A stretch of DNA of 64,000 bases from Synaphobranchus kaupii (GCA_029718625.1 CM056376.1:108199097-108263096), one strand, 5' to 3'. Positions 47,321-61,015 are shown, numbered from the stretch's first letter. A program made the numbers and translations. The notes: generated from the letters alone by a model not told the origin.

Positions 47321-48038
47321 CGGTCCTTTTAAATAGATTACTTCAGGCAACAACAAATCTGGCAGCTGAAATCTGAGGAGACAACAAAGAATTTGAGCAT
47401 TATATGCAAGATGGCATAGGTGTTGGAAGGTCTGAATCAGGGAAAAGCCACCTATGCAGTTTTGTTGCGGGAGGCGGACGACTGGATATGTAAGCATGTT
47501 TTTATACTTATAATACATATTGCTTTCTGCAATGTATCTTTGTTAATCCTTTTTCATGGAGAATTCTCTTCTATGCCCCCTTTCACACCGAAGCAACAAA
47601 CCGGGTAAAACTTGTGTTTGCCGTTGGTGTGAATGGGTGAACCCGGGTTATCCGCCCGAGTCCGCGACTCAAACTCAATTTTCAATAAAATGTTGCCTAG
47701 GCCTATAGTCAACTTGGTATTTAATTTGTTTTCCTATGGTTATTTTCCGTCAATAAGTGACTAGCTAATACAGCATTGTCTAACATGAGACCCAAGCGCC
47801 ATTTAACATTGATACTCTACAAGTACGATTACTCAGTGAACATTTTGATGAGTCGCCCTATCTGGACAGGATTTTTACTGGGGGAGGAGGAGTAACGCAG
47901 TCTATAATGGAGCAAGCGAGTGATTACAGTCCCGATTTCATGGATGGCGCGTGAGTCTAAAATAGAGTAGAGACTAAAGGCGAAGAGGTATTTGCTGGAC
48001 AAATGCACCAAGGCTTACAGTTTCCAAAACGGCACTTT

Positions 48039-48120
48039 CGACGAGGATGGGATTCGAACCCACGCGTGCAGAGCACAATGGATTAGCAGTCCATCGCCTT
48101 AACCACTCGGCCACCTCGTC
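48039..48120 (-). tRNA. tRNA-Ser-GCT: tRNA-Ser(GCT), unit 23
   Basis: Same as consensus. Confidence 0.98.
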
Positions 48121-49210
48121 ACCGTGCTTCCCTCCGATAGCCAGAGTGGCAAACTAGTGCAAAGGTAATTATGGTAGGGTCCAGTGGCTAAACAAATATA
48201 ATACGGTTTGCATGGGGATGAAATTGACTTCTGTACGTTCCGTTTTTTCCTGCCAATATACAGCTAGTTTGGTAGCCAGCTGGTTAGCGGATACAGTGTA
48301 GCCATTAGGCTTGTTTAAGCAGTATGTTAACTATTGAATCGATAGCCCGGTGATGTGCTCCAAATCTTGCAAATGCTTTTATGCAAAAACTGTCACAAAA
48401 CGTTTTCAGTAATGTTATTTAATAGGCTAATCGGCATTACATGGCCTATTTACCTGTGACAACTGAGAAATCCACTTCTTGCGTGAGTCTAGTCGTGAAT
48501 CTATAGCGAAAATGAAGATAATTCCATGGCTGTCCGGTTCTAATAATAATAATAATAATGCATGGCATTTATATAGCGCCTTTCTAGATACTCAAAGCGC
48601 TTTACAATGATGAGGGGGAAACTCGCCTCTACCACCATGTAATATACATTCACATGAATATCCTACTTTTGGCTTTCACACCGAAGCCGAGCCATGTCCG
48701 CCCTGCGTAAATCCCGGGTCGTGAGCAGGGTCCAGACCCGGGTCGGGTAACTCGGGTTGACCCTTTGACAAACAAAGGCAAACACGGGTTTTAGCCAGGT
48801 CCTTGCTTCGGTGTGAAAGGGGTTTAAAGGTGAAGAGAGGTATTTGCCAGGGGTGGGCAATGTCTACTAAAAATAATATCATGATGCTGTCATGTGAAAC
48901 TGCGTGTTATTTTCAATTTAAAAATACAAACGACATACTAGCATTAATACAATAGTGATTTTGATGGCCTTGAAGTAACATTTCAAATGGGACACGACGA
49001 TGATTCTATCTGTGCCTTTTCAAATGTGTTTTTAAAGGCACGAGCTGTGCGAAAGTGGTAAGATTAGGGGCAGCTACGCTATAGTTTCAGGCTTTTGAGT
49101 TCACTGTTCGTCGGTGCTCACAACTTCCGATTGTTCACCTGCGCAGACGGACACTGCAGGGACCCTCTTTTGGGTGGGGGGGGCAGGTCAGCTTCTCGAG
49201 GAAAAGGACA

Positions 49211-49283
49211 CGCCCAACGTGGGGCTCGAACCCACGACCCTGAGATTAAGAGTCTCATGCTCTACCGACTGAGCTAGCCGGGC
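49211..49283 (-). tRNA. tRNA-Lys-CTT: tRNA-Lys(CTT), unit 23
   Basis: Same as consensus. Confidence 0.98.
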
Positions 49284-49395
49284 CGACAATTGCCTGGGGA
49301 GCCACCGCCCCCCTTCCTTGTGTCATATTACTCTTGCCACATTGACAGGCCGTATTACTTTGTCACGGTTCTAGTCCTCGCAACACACCAGCGCA

Positions 49396-49401
49396 GTCTC
49401 T

Positions 49402-49452
<51 letters not shown>

Positions 49453-49469
49453 GAGCCCACCCAGGGACG
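49396..49469 (+). tRNA. tRNA-Asn-GTT: tRNA-Asn(GTT), unit 24
   Basis: Same as consensus. Confidence 0.98.
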
Positions 49470-50187
49470 CGGTCCTTTTAAATAGATTACTTCAGGCAAC
49501 AACAAATCTGGCAGCTGAAATCTGAGGAGACAACAAAGAATTTGGGCATTATATGCAAGATGGCATAGGTGTTGGAAGGTCTGAATCAGGGAAAAGCCAC
49601 CTATGCAGTTTTGTTGCGGGAGGCGGACGACTGGATATGTAAGCATGTTTTTATACTTATAATACATATTGCTTTCTGCAATGTATCTTTGTTAATCCTT
49701 TTTCATGGAGAATTCTCTTCTATGCCCCCTTTCACACCGAAGCAACAAACCGGGTAAAACTTGTGTTTGCCGTTGGTGTGAATGGGTGAACCCGGGTTAT
49801 CCGCCCGAGTCCGCGACTCAAACTCAATTTTCAATAAAATGTTGCCTAGGCCTATAGTCAACTTGGTATTTAATTTGTTTTCCTATGGTTATTTTCCGTC
49901 AATAAGTGACTAGCTAATACAGCATTGTCTAACATGAGACCCAAGCGCCATTTAACATTGATACTCTACAAGTACGATTACTCAGTGAACATTTTGATGA
50001 GTCGCCCTATCTGGACAGGATTTTTACTGGGGGAGGAGGAGTAACGCAGTCTATAATGGAGCAAGCGAGTGATTACAGTCCCGATTTCATGGATGGCGCG
50101 TGAGTCTAAAATAGAGTAGAGACTAAAGGCGAAGAGGTATTTGCTGGACAAATGCACCAAGGCTTACAGTTTCCAAAACGGCACTTT

Positions 50188-50269
50188 CGACGAGGATGGG
50201 ATTCGAACCCACGCGTGCAGAGCACAATGGATTAGCAGTCCATCGCCTTAACCACTCGGCCACCTCGTC
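50188..50269 (-). tRNA. tRNA-Ser-GCT: tRNA-Ser(GCT), unit 24
   Basis: Same as consensus. Confidence 0.98.
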
Positions 50270-51359
50270 ACCGTGCTTCCCTCCGATAGCCAGAGTGGCA
50301 AACTAGTGCAAAGGTAATTATGGTAGGGTCCAGTGGCTAAACAAATATAATACGGTTTGCATGGGGATGAAATTGACTTCTGTACGTTCCGTTTTTTCCT
50401 GCCAATATACAGCTAGTTTGGTAGCCAGCTGGTTAGCGGATACAGTGTAGCCATTAGGCTTGTTTAAGCAGTATGTTAACTATTGAATCGATAGCCCGGT
50501 GATGTGCTCCAAATCTTGCAAATGCTTTTATGCAAAAACTGTCACAAAACGTTTTCAGTAATGTTATTTAATAGGCTAATCGGCATTACATGGCCTATTT
50601 ACCTGTGACAACTGAGAAATCCACTTCTTGCGTGAGTCTAGTCGTGAATCTATAGCGAAAATGAAGATAATTCCATGGCTGTCCGGTTCTAATAATAATA
50701 ATAATAATGCATGGCATTTATATAGCGCCTTTCTAGATACTCAAAGCGCTTTACAATGATGAGGGGGAAACTCGCCTCTACCACCATGTAATATACATTC
50801 ACATGAATATCCTACTTTTGGCTTTCACACCGAAGCCGAGCCATGTCCGCCCTGCGTAAATCCCGGGTCGTGAGCAGGGTCCAGACCCGGGTCGGGTAAC
50901 TCGGGTTGACCCTTTGACAAACAAAGGCAAACACGGGTTTTAGCCAGGTCCTTGCTTCGGTGTGAAAGGGGTTTAAAGGTGAAGAGAGGTATTTGCCAGG
51001 GGTGGGCAATGTCTACTAAAAATAATATCATGATGCTGTCATGTGAAACTGCGTGTTATTTTCAATTTAAAAATACAAACGACATACTAGCATTAATACA
51101 ATAGTGATTTTGATGGCCTTGAAGTAACATTTCAAATGGGACACGACGATGATTCTATCTGTGCCTTTTCAAATGTGTTTTTAAAGGCACGAGCTGTGCG
51201 AAAGTGGTAAGATTAGGGGCAGCTACGCTATAGTTTCAGGCTTTTGAGTTCACTGTTCGTCGGTGCTCACAACTTCCGATTGTTCACCTGCGCAGACGGA
51301 CACTGCAGGGACCCTCTTTTGGGTGGGGGGGGCAGGTCAGCTTCTCGAGGAAAAGGACA

Positions 51360-51432
51360 CGCCCAACGTGGGGCTCGAACCCACGACCCTGAGATTAAGA
51401 GTCTCATGCTCTACCGACTGAGCTAGCCGGGC
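51360..51432 (-). tRNA. tRNA-Lys-CTT: tRNA-Lys(CTT), unit 24
   Basis: Same as consensus. Confidence 0.98.
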
Positions 51433-51544
51433 CGACAATTGCCTGGGGAGCCACCGCCCCCCTTCCTTGTGTCATATTACTCTTGCCACATTGACAGGCC
51501 GTATTACTTTGTCACGGTTCTAGTCCTCGCAACACACCAGCGCA

Positions 51545-51550
51545 GTCTCT

Positions 51551-51601
<51 letters not shown>

Positions 51602-51618
51602 GAGCCCACCCAGGGACG
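51545..51618 (+). tRNA. tRNA-Asn-GTT: tRNA-Asn(GTT), unit 25
   Basis: Same as consensus. Confidence 0.98.
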
Positions 51619-52336
51619 CGGTCCTTTTAAATAGATTACTTCAGGCAACAACAAATCTGGCAGCTGAAATCTGAGGAGACAACAAAGAATTTGAGCATTA
51701 TATGCAAGATGGCATAGGTGTTGGAAGGTCTGAATCAGGGAAAAGCCACCTATGCAGTTTTGTTGCGGGAGGCGGACGACTGGATATGTAAGCATGTTTT
51801 TATACTTATAATACATATTGCTTTCTGCAATGTATCTTTGTTAATCCTTTTTCATGGAGAATTCTCTTCTATGCCCCCTTTCACACCGAAGCAACAAACC
51901 GGGTAAAACTTGTGTTTGCCGTTGGTGTGAATGGGTGAACCCGGGTTATCCGCCCGAGTCCGCGACTCAAACTCAATTTTCAATAAAATGTTGCCTAGGC
52001 CTATAGTCAACTTGGTATTTAATTTGTTTTCCTATGGTTATTTTCCGTCAATAAGTGACTAGCTAATACAGCATTGTCTAACATGAGACCCAAGCGCCAT
52101 TTAACATTGATACTCTACAAGTACGATTACTCAGTGAACATTTTGATGAGTCGCCCTATCTGGACAGGATTTTTACTGGGGGAGGAGGAGTAACGCAGTC
52201 TATAATGGAGCAAGCGAGTGATTACAGTCCCGATTTCATGGATGGCGCGTGAGTCTAAAATAGAGTAGAGACTAAAGGCGAAGAGGTATTTGCTGGACAA
52301 ATGCACCAAGGCTTACAGTTTCCAAAACGGCACTTT

Positions 52337-52418
52337 CGACGAGGATGGGATTCGAACCCACGCGTGCAGAGCACAATGGATTAGCAGTCCATCGCCTTAA
52401 CCACTCGGCCACCTCGTC
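52337..52418 (-). tRNA. tRNA-Ser-GCT: tRNA-Ser(GCT), unit 25
   Basis: Gene same as consensus. A leader change (52421) sits three bases upstream of nt 1, near the expected transcription start. Confidence 0.98.
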
Positions 52419-53508
52419 ACTGTGCTTCCCTCCGATAGCCAGAGTGGCAAACTAGTGCAAAGGTAATTATGGTAGGGTCCAGTGGCTAAACAAATATAAT
52501 ACGGTTTGCATGGGGATGAAATTGACTTCTGTACGTTCCGTTTTTTCCTGCCAATATACAGCTAGTTTGGTAGCCAGCTGGTTAGCGGATACAGTGTAGC
52601 CATTAGGCTTGTTTAAGCAGTATGTTAACTATTGAATCGATAGCCCGGTGATGTGCTCCAAATCTTGCAAATGCTTTTATGCAAAAACTGTCACAAAACG
52701 TTTTCAGTAATGTTATTTAATAGGCTAATCGGCATTACATGGCCTATTTACCTGTGACAACTGAGAAATCCACTTCTTGCGTGAGTCTAGTCGTGAATCT
52801 ATAGCGAAAATGAAGATAATTCCATGGCTGTCCGGTTCTAATAATAATAATAATAATGCATGGCATTTATATAGCGCCTTTCTAGATACTCAAAGCGCTT
52901 TACAATGATGAGGGGGAAACTCGCCTCTACCACCATGTAATATACATTCACATGAATATCCTACTTTTGGCTTTCACACCGAAGCCGAGCCATGTCCGCC
53001 CTGCGTAAATCCCGGGTCGTGAGCAGGGTCCAGACCCGGGTCGGGTAACTCGGGTTGACCCTTTGACAAACAAAGGCAAACACGGGTTTTAGCCAGGTCC
53101 TTGCTTCGGTGTGAAAGGGGTTTAAAGGTGAAGAGAGGTATTTGCCAGGGGTGGGCAATGTCTACTAAAAATAATATCATGATGCTGTCATGTGAAACTG
53201 CGTGTTATTTTCAATTTAAAAATACAAACGACATACTAGCATTAATACAATAGTGATTTTGATGGCCTTGAAGTAACATTTCAAATGGGACACGACGATG
53301 ATTCTATCTGTGCCTTTTCAAATGTGTTTTTAAAGGCACGAGCTGTGCGAAAGTGGTAAGATTAGGGGCAGCTACGCTATAGTTTCAGGCTTTTGAGTTC
53401 ACTGTTCGTCGGTGCTCACAACTTCCGATTGTTCACCTGCGCAGACGGACACTGCAGGGACCCTCTTTTGGGTGGGGGGGGCAGGTCAGCTTCTCGAGGA
53501 AAAGGACA

Positions 53509-53581
53509 CGCCCAACGTGGGGCTCGAACCCACGACCCTGAGATTAAGAGTCTCATGCTCTACCGACTGAGCTAGCCGGGC
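53509..53581 (-). tRNA. tRNA-Lys-CTT: tRNA-Lys(CTT), unit 25
   Basis: Same as consensus. Confidence 0.98.
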
Positions 53582-53693
53582 CGACAATTGCCTGGGGAGC
53601 CACCGCCCCCCTTCCTTGTGTCATATTACTCTTGCCACATTGACAGGCCGTATTACTTTGTCACGGTTCTAGTCCTCGCAACACACCAGCGCA

Positions 53694-53699
53694 GTCTCT

Positions 53700-53750
<51 letters not shown>

Positions 53751-53767
53751 GAGCCCACCCAGGGACG
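53694..53767 (+). tRNA. tRNA-Asn-GTT: tRNA-Asn(GTT), unit 26
   Basis: Same as consensus. Confidence 0.98.
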
Positions 53768-54485
53768 CGGTCCTTTTAAATAGATTACTTCAGGCAACAA
53801 CAAATCTGGCAGCTGAAATCTGAGGAGACAACAAAGAATTTGAGCATTATATGCAAGATGGCATAGGTGTTGGAAGGTCTGAATCAGGGAAAAGCCACCT
53901 ATGCAGTTTTGTTGCGGGAGGCGGACGACTGGATATGTAAGCATGTTTTTATACTTATAATACATATTGCTTTCTGCAATGTATCTTTGTTAATCCTTTT
54001 TCATGGAGAATTCTCTTCTATGCCCCCTTTCACACCGAAGCAACAAACCGGGTAAAACTTGTGTTTGCCGTTGGTGTGAATGGGTGAACCCGGGTTATCC
54101 GCCCGAGTCCGCGACTCAAACTCAATTTTCAATAAAATGTTGCCTAGGCCTATAGTCAACTTGGTATTTAATTTGTTTTCCTATGGTTATTTTCCGTCAA
54201 TAAGTGACTAGCTAATACAGCATTGTCTAACATGAGACCCAAGCGCCATTTAACATTGATACTCTACAAGTACGATTACTCAGTGAACATTTTGATGAGT
54301 CGCCCTATCTGGACAGGATTTTTACTGGGGGAGGAGGAGTAACGCAGTCTATAATGGAGCAAGCGAGTGATTACAGTCCCGATTTCATGGATGGCGCGTG
54401 AGTCTAAAATAGAGTAGAGACTAAAGGCGAAGAGGTATTTGCTGGACAAATGCACCAAGGCTTACAGTTTCCAAAACGGCACTTT

Positions 54486-54567
54486 CGACGAGGATGGGAT
54501 TCGAACCCACGCGTGCAGAGCACAATGGATTAGCAGTCCATCGCCTTAACCACTCGGCCACCTCGTC
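54486..54567 (-). tRNA. tRNA-Ser-GCT: tRNA-Ser(GCT), unit 26
   Basis: Same as consensus. Confidence 0.98.
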
Positions 54568-55658
54568 ACCGTGCTTCCCTCCGATAGCCAGAGTGGCAAA
54601 CTAGTGCAAAGGTAATTATGGTAGGGTCCAGTGGCTAAACAAATATAATACGGTTTGCATGGGGATGAAATTGACTTCTGTACGTTCCGTTTTTTCCTGC
54701 CAATATACAGCTAGTTTGGTAGCCAGCTGGTTAGCGGATACAGTGTAGCCATTAGGCTTGTTTAAGCAGTATGTTAACTATTGAATCGATAGCCCGGTGA
54801 TGTGCTCCAAATCTTGCAAATGCTTTTATGCAAAAACTGTCACAAAACGTTTTCAGTAATGTTATTTAATAGGCTAATCGGCATTACATGGCCTATTTAC
54901 CTGTGACAACTGAGAAATCCACTTCTTGCGTGAGTCTAGTCGTGAATCTATAGCGAAAATGAAGATAATTCCATGGCTGTCCGGTTCTAATAATAATAAT
55001 AATAATGCATGGCATTTATATAGCGCCTTTCTAGATACTCAAAGCGCTTTACAATGATGAGGGGGAAACTCGCCTCTACCACCATGTAATATACATTCAC
55101 ATGAATATCCTACTTTTGGCTTTCACACCGAAGCCGAGCCATGTCCGCCCTGCGTAAATCCCGGGTCGTGAGCAGGGTCCAGACCCGGGTCGGGTAACTC
55201 GGGTTGACCCTTTGACAAACAAAGGCAAACACGGGTTTTAGCCAGGTCCTTGCTTCGGTGTGAAAGGGGTTTAAAGGTGAAGAGAGGTATTTGCCAGGGG
55301 TGGGCAATGTCTACTAAAAATAATATCATGATGCTGTCATGTGAAACTGCGTGTTATTTTCAATTTAAAAATACAAACGACATACTAGCATTAATACAAT
55401 AGTGATTTTGATGGCCTTGAAGTAACATTTCAAATGGGACACGACGATGATTCTATCTGTGCCTTTTCAAATGTGTTTTTAAAGGCACGAGCTGTGCGAA
55501 AGTGGTAAGATTAGGGGCAGCTACGCTATAGTTTCAGGCTTTTGAGTTCACTGTTCGTCGGTGCTCACAACTTCCGATTGTTCACCTGCGCAGACGGACA
55601 CTGCAGGGACCCTCTTTTGGGTGGGGGGGGGCAGGTCAGCTTCTCGAGGAAAAGGACA

Positions 55659-55731
55659 CGCCCAACGTGGGGCTCGAACCCACGACCCTGAGATTAAGAG
55701 TCTCATGCTCTACCGACTGAGCTAGCCGGGC
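55659..55731 (-). tRNA. tRNA-Lys-CTT: tRNA-Lys(CTT), unit 26
   Basis: Same as consensus. Confidence 0.98.
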
Positions 55732-55843
55732 CGACAATTGCCTGGGGAGCCACCGCCCCCCTTCCTTGTGTCATATTACTCTTGCCACATTGACAGGCCG
55801 TATTACTTTGTCACGGTTCTAGTCCTCGCAACACACCAGCGCA

Positions 55844-55849
55844 GTCTCT

Positions 55850-55900
<51 letters not shown>

Positions 55901-55917
55901 GAGCCCACCCAGGGACG
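55844..55917 (+). tRNA. tRNA-Asn-GTT: tRNA-Asn(GTT), unit 27
   Basis: Same as consensus. Confidence 0.98.
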
Positions 55918-56635
55918 CGGTCCTTTTAAATAGATTACTTCAGGCAACAACAAATCTGGCAGCTGAAATCTGAGGAGACAACAAAGAATTTGAGCATTAT
56001 ATGCAAGATGGCATAGGTGTTGGAAGGTCTGAATCAGGGAAAAGCCACCTATGCAGTTTTGTTGCGGGAGGCGGACGACTGGATATGTAAGCATGTTTTT
56101 ATACTTATAATACATATTGCTTTCTGCAATGTATCTTTGTTAATCCTTTTTCATGGAGAATTCTCTTCTATGCCCCCTTTCACACCGAAGCAACAAACCG
56201 GGTAAAACTTGTGTTTGCCGTTGGTGTGAATGGGTGAACCCGGGTTATCCGCCCGAGTCCGCGACTCAAACTCAATTTTCAATAAAATGTTGCCTAGGCC
56301 TATAGTCAACTTGGTATTTAATTTGTTTTCCTATGGTTATTTTCCGTCAATAAGTGACTAGCTAATACAGCATTGTCTAACATGAGACCCAAGCGCCATT
56401 TAACATTGATACTCTACAAGTACGATTACTCAGTGAACATTTTGATGAGTCGCCCTATCTGGACAGGATTTTTACTGGGGGAGGAGGAGTAACGCAGTCT
56501 ATAATGGAGCAAGCGAGTGATTACAGTCCCGATTTCATGGATGGCGCGTGAGTCTAAAATAGAGTAGAGACTAAAGGCGAAGAGGTATTTGCTGGACAAA
56601 TGCACCAAGGCTTACAGTTTCCAAAACGGCACTTT

Positions 56636-56717
56636 CGACGAGGATGGGATTCGAACCCACGCGTGCAGAGCACAATGGATTAGCAGTCCATCGCCTTAAC
56701 CACTCGGCCACCTCGTC
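56636..56717 (-). tRNA. tRNA-Ser-GCT: tRNA-Ser(GCT), unit 27
   Basis: Same as consensus. Confidence 0.98.
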
Positions 56718-57807
56718 ACCGTGCTTCCCTCCGATAGCCAGAGTGGCAAACTAGTGCAAAGGTAATTATGGTAGGGTCCAGTGGCTAAACAAATATAATA
56801 CGGTTTGCATGGGGATGAAATTGACTTCTGTACGTTCCGTTTTTTCCTGCCAATATACAGCTAGTTTGGTAGCCAGCTGGTTAGCGGATACAGTGTAGCC
56901 ATTAGGCTTGTTTAAGCAGTATGTTAACTATTGAATCGATAGCCCGGTGATGTGCTCCAAATCTTGCAAATGCTTTTATGCAAAAACTGTCACAAAACGT
57001 TTTCAGTAATGTTATTTAATAGGCTAATCGGCATTACATGGCCTATTTACCTGTGACAACTGAGAAATCCACTTCTTGCGTGAGTCTAGTCGTGAATCTA
57101 TAGCGAAAATGAAGATAATTCCATGGCTGTCCGGTTCTAATAATAATAATAATAATGCATGGCATTTATATAGCGCCTTTCTAGATACTCAAAGCGCTTT
57201 ACAATGATGAGGGGGAAACTCGCCTCTACCACCATGTAATATACATTCACATGAATATCCTACTTTTGGCTTTCACACCGAAGCCGAGCCATGTCCGCCC
57301 TGCGTAAATCCCGGGTCGTGAGCAGGGTCCAGACCCGGGTCGGGTAACTCGGGTTGACCCTTTGACAAACAAAGGCAAACACGGGTTTTAGCCAGGTCCT
57401 TGCTTCGGTGTGAAAGGGGTTTAAAGGTGAAGAGAGGTATTTGCCAGGGGTGGGCAATGTCTACTAAAAATAATATCATGATGCTGTCATGTGAAACTGC
57501 GTGTTATTTTCAATTTAAAAATACAAACGACATACTAGCATTAATACAATAGTGATTTTGATGGCCTTGAAGTAACATTTCAAATGGGACACGACGATGA
57601 TTCTATCTGTGCCTTTTCAAATGTGTTTTTAAAGGCACGAGCTGTGCGAAAGTGGTAAGATTAGGGGCAGCTACGCTATAGTTTCAGGCTTTTGAGTTCA
57701 CTGTTCGTCGGTGCTCACAACTTCCGATTGTTCACCTGCGCAGACGGACACTGCAGGGACCCTCTTTTGGGTGGGGGGGGCAGGTCAGCTTCTCGAGGAA
57801 AAGGACA

Positions 57808-57880
57808 CGCCCAACGTGGGGCTCGAACCCACGACCCTGAGATTAAGAGTCTCATGCTCTACCGACTGAGCTAGCCGGGC
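57808..57880 (-). tRNA. tRNA-Lys-CTT: tRNA-Lys(CTT), unit 27
   Basis: Same as consensus. Confidence 0.98.
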
Positions 57881-57992
57881 CGACAATTGCCTGGGGAGCC
57901 ACCGCCCCCCTTCCTTGTGTCATATTACTCTTGCCACATTGACAGGCCGTATTACTTTGTCACGGTTCTAGTCCTCGCAACACACCAGCGCA

Positions 57993-57998
57993 GTCTCT

Positions 57999-58049
<51 letters not shown>

Positions 58050-58066
58050 GAGCCCACCCAGGGACG
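57993..58066 (+). tRNA. tRNA-Asn-GTT: tRNA-Asn(GTT), unit 28
   Basis: Same as consensus. Confidence 0.98.
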
Positions 58067-58784
58067 CGGTCCTTTTAAATAGATTACTTCAGGCAACAAC
58101 AAATCTGGCAGCTGAAATCTGAGGAGACAACAAAGAATTTGAGCATTATATGCAAGATGGCATAGGTGTTGGAAGGTCTGAATCAGGGAAAAGCCACCTA
58201 TGCAGTTTTGTTGCGGGAGGCGGACGACTGGATATGTAAGCATGTTTTTATACTTATAATACATATTGCTTTCTGCAATGTATCTTTGTTAATCCTTTTT
58301 CATGGAGAATTCTCTTCTATGCCCCCTTTCACACCGAAGCAACAAACCGGGTAAAACTTGTGTTTGCCGTTGGTGTGAATGGGTGAACCCGGGTTATCCG
58401 CCCGAGTCCGCGACTCAAACTCAATTTTCAATAAAATGTTGCCTAGGCCTATAGTCAACTTGGTATTTAATTTGTTTTCCTATGGTTATTTTCCGTCAAT
58501 AAGTGACTAGCTAATACAGCATTGTCTAACATGAGACCCAAGCGCCATTTAACATTGATACTCTACAAGTACGATTACTCAGTGAACATTTTGATGAGTC
58601 GCCCTATCTGGACAGGATTTTTACTGGGGGAGGAGGAGTAACGCAGTCTATAATGGAGCAAGCGAGTGATTACAGTCCCGATTTCATGGATGGCGCGTGA
58701 GTCTAAAATAGAGTAGAGACTAAAGGCGAAGAGGTATTTGCTGGACAAATGCACCAAGGCTTACAGTTTCCAAAACGGCACTTT

Positions 58785-58866
58785 CGACGAGGATGGGATT
58801 CGAACCCACGCGTGCAGAGCACAATGGATTAGCAGTCCATCGCCTTAACCACTCGGCCACCTCGTC
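58785..58866 (-). tRNA. tRNA-Ser-GCT: tRNA-Ser(GCT), unit 28
   Basis: Same as consensus. Confidence 0.98.
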
Positions 58867-59956
58867 ACCGTGCTTCCCTCCGATAGCCAGAGTGGCAAAC
58901 TAGTGCAAAGGTAATTATGGTAGGGTCCAGTGGCTAAACAAATATAATACGGTTTGCATGGGGATGAAATTGACTTCTGTACGTTCCGTTTTTTCCTGCC
59001 AATATACAGCTAGTTTGGTAGCCAGCTGGTTAGCGGATACAGTGTAGCCATTAGGCTTGTTTAAGCAGTATGTTAACTATTGAATCGATAGCCCGGTGAT
59101 GTGCTCCAAATCTTGCAAATGCTTTTATGCAAAAACTGTCACAAAACGTTTTCAGTAATGTTATTTAATAGGCTAATCGGCATTACATGGCCTATTTACC
59201 TGTGACAACTGAGAAATCCACTTCTTGCGTGAGTCTAGTCGTGAATCTATAGCGAAAATGAAGATAATTCCATGGCTGTCCGGTTCTAATAATAATAATA
59301 ATAATGCATGGCATTTATATAGCGCCTTTCTAGATACTCAAAGCGCTTTACAATGATGAGGGGGAAACTCGCCTCTACCACCATGTAATATACATTCACA
59401 TGAATATCCTACTTTTGGCTTTCACACCGAAGCCGAGCCATGTCCGCCCTGCGTAAATCCCGGGTCGTGAGCAGGGTCCAGACCCGGGTCGGGTAACTCG
59501 GGTTGACCCTTTGACAAACAAAGGCAAACACGGGTTTTAGCCAGGTCCTTGCTTCGGTGTGAAAGGGGTTTAAAGGTGAAGAGAGGTATTTGCCAGGGGT
59601 GGGCAATGTCTACTAAAAATAATATCATGATGCTGTCATGTGAAACTGCGTGTTATTTTCAATTTAAAAATACAAACGACATACTAGCATTAATACAATA
59701 GTGATTTTGATGGCCTTGAAGTAACATTTCAAATGGGACACGACGATGATTCTATCTGTGCCTTTTCAAATGTGTTTTTAAAGGCACGAGCTGTGCGAAA
59801 GTGGTAAGATTAGGGGCAGCTACGCTATAGTTTCAGGCTTTTGAGTTCACTGTTCGTCGGTGCTCACAACTTCCGATTGTTCACCTGCGCAGACGGACAC
59901 TGCAGGGACCCTCTTTTGGGTGGGGGGGGCAGGTCAGCTTCTCGAGGAAAAGGACA

Positions 59957-60029
59957 CGCCCAACGTGGGGCTCGAACCCACGACCCTGAGATTAAGAGTC
60001 TCATGCTCTACCGACTGAGCTAGCCGGGC
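59957..60029 (-). tRNA. tRNA-Lys-CTT: tRNA-Lys(CTT), unit 28
   Basis: Same as consensus. Confidence 0.98.
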
Positions 60030-60141
60030 CGACAATTGCCTGGGGAGCCACCGCCCCCCTTCCTTGTGTCATATTACTCTTGCCACATTGACAGGCCGTA
60101 TTACTTTGTCACGGTTCTAGTCCTCGCAACACACCAGCGCA

Positions 60142-60147
60142 GTCTCT

Positions 60148-60198
<51 letters not shown>

Positions 60199-60215
60199 GA
60201 GCCCACCCAGGGACG
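60142..60215 (+). tRNA. tRNA-Asn-GTT: tRNA-Asn(GTT), unit 29
   Basis: Same as consensus. Confidence 0.98.
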
Positions 60216-60933
60216 CGGTCCTTTTAAATAGATTACTTCAGGCAACAACAAATCTGGCAGCTGAAATCTGAGGAGACAACAAAGAATTTGAGCATTATAT
60301 GCAAGATGGCATAGGTGTTGGAAGGTCTGAATCAGGGAAAAGCCACCTATGCAGTTTTGTTGCGGGAGGCGGACGACTGGATATGTAAGCATGTTTTTAT
60401 ACTTATAATACATATTGCTTTCTGCAATGTATCTTTGTTAATCCTTTTTCATGGAGAATTCTCTTCTATGCCCCCTTTCACACCGAAGCAACAAACCGGG
60501 TAAAACTTGTGTTTGCCGTTGGTGTGAATGGGTGAACCCGGGTTATCCGCCCGAGTCCGCGACTCAAACTCAATTTTCAATAAAATGTTGCCTAGGCCTA
60601 TAGTCAACTTGGTATTTAATTTGTTTTCCTATGGTTATTTTCCGTCAATAAGTGACTAGCTAATACAGCATTGTCTAACATGAGACCCAAGCGCCATTTA
60701 ACATTGATACTCTACAAGTACGATTACTCAGTGAACATTTTGATGAGTCGCCCTATCTGGACAGGATTTTTACTGGGGGAGGAGGAGTAACGCAGTCTAT
60801 AATGGAGCAAGCGAGTGATTACAGTCCCGATTTCATGGATGGCGCGTGAGTCTAAAATAGAGTAGAGACTAAAGGCGAAGAGGTATTTGCTGGACAAATG
60901 CACCAAGGCTTACAGTTTCCAAAACGGCACTTT

Positions 60934-61015
60934 CGACGAGGATGGGATTCGAACCCACGCGCGCAGAGCACAATGGATTAGCAGTCCATCGCCTTAACCA
61001 CTCGGCCACCTCGTC
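60934..61015 (-). tRNA. tRNA-Ser-GCT: tRNA-Ser(GCT), unit 29, A54G
   Basis: A-to-G in the gene at 60962 (nt 54) turns a U-A pair of the variable-arm stem into U-G wobble; probably tolerated. This arm is the main recognition feature for seryl-tRNA synthetase. Confidence 0.97.

Larger units (their letters stand above)
47247..49395. repeat. Array unit 23
   Basis: Haplotype T-T-G-T-T-G-8-A-G-C; no private change noticed. Confidence 0.97.
49396..51544. repeat. Array unit 24
   Basis: Haplotype T-T-G-T-T-G-8-A-G-C; A-to-G at 49545. Confidence 0.97.
51545..53693. repeat. Array unit 25
   Basis: Haplotype T-T-G-T-T-G-8-A-G-C; C-to-T at 52421, three bases upstream of tRNA-Ser. Confidence 0.97.
53694..55843. 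repeat. Array unit 26
   Basis: Haplotype T-T-G-T-T-G-9-A-G-C; the only homogenised unit with a 9-G run. Confidence 0.97.
55844..57992. repeat. Array unit 27
   Basis: Haplotype T-T-G-T-T-G-8-A-G-C; no private change noticed. Confidence 0.97.
57993..60141. repeat. Array unit 28
   Basis: Haplotype T-T-G-T-T-G-8-A-G-C; no private change noticed. Confidence 0.97.
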
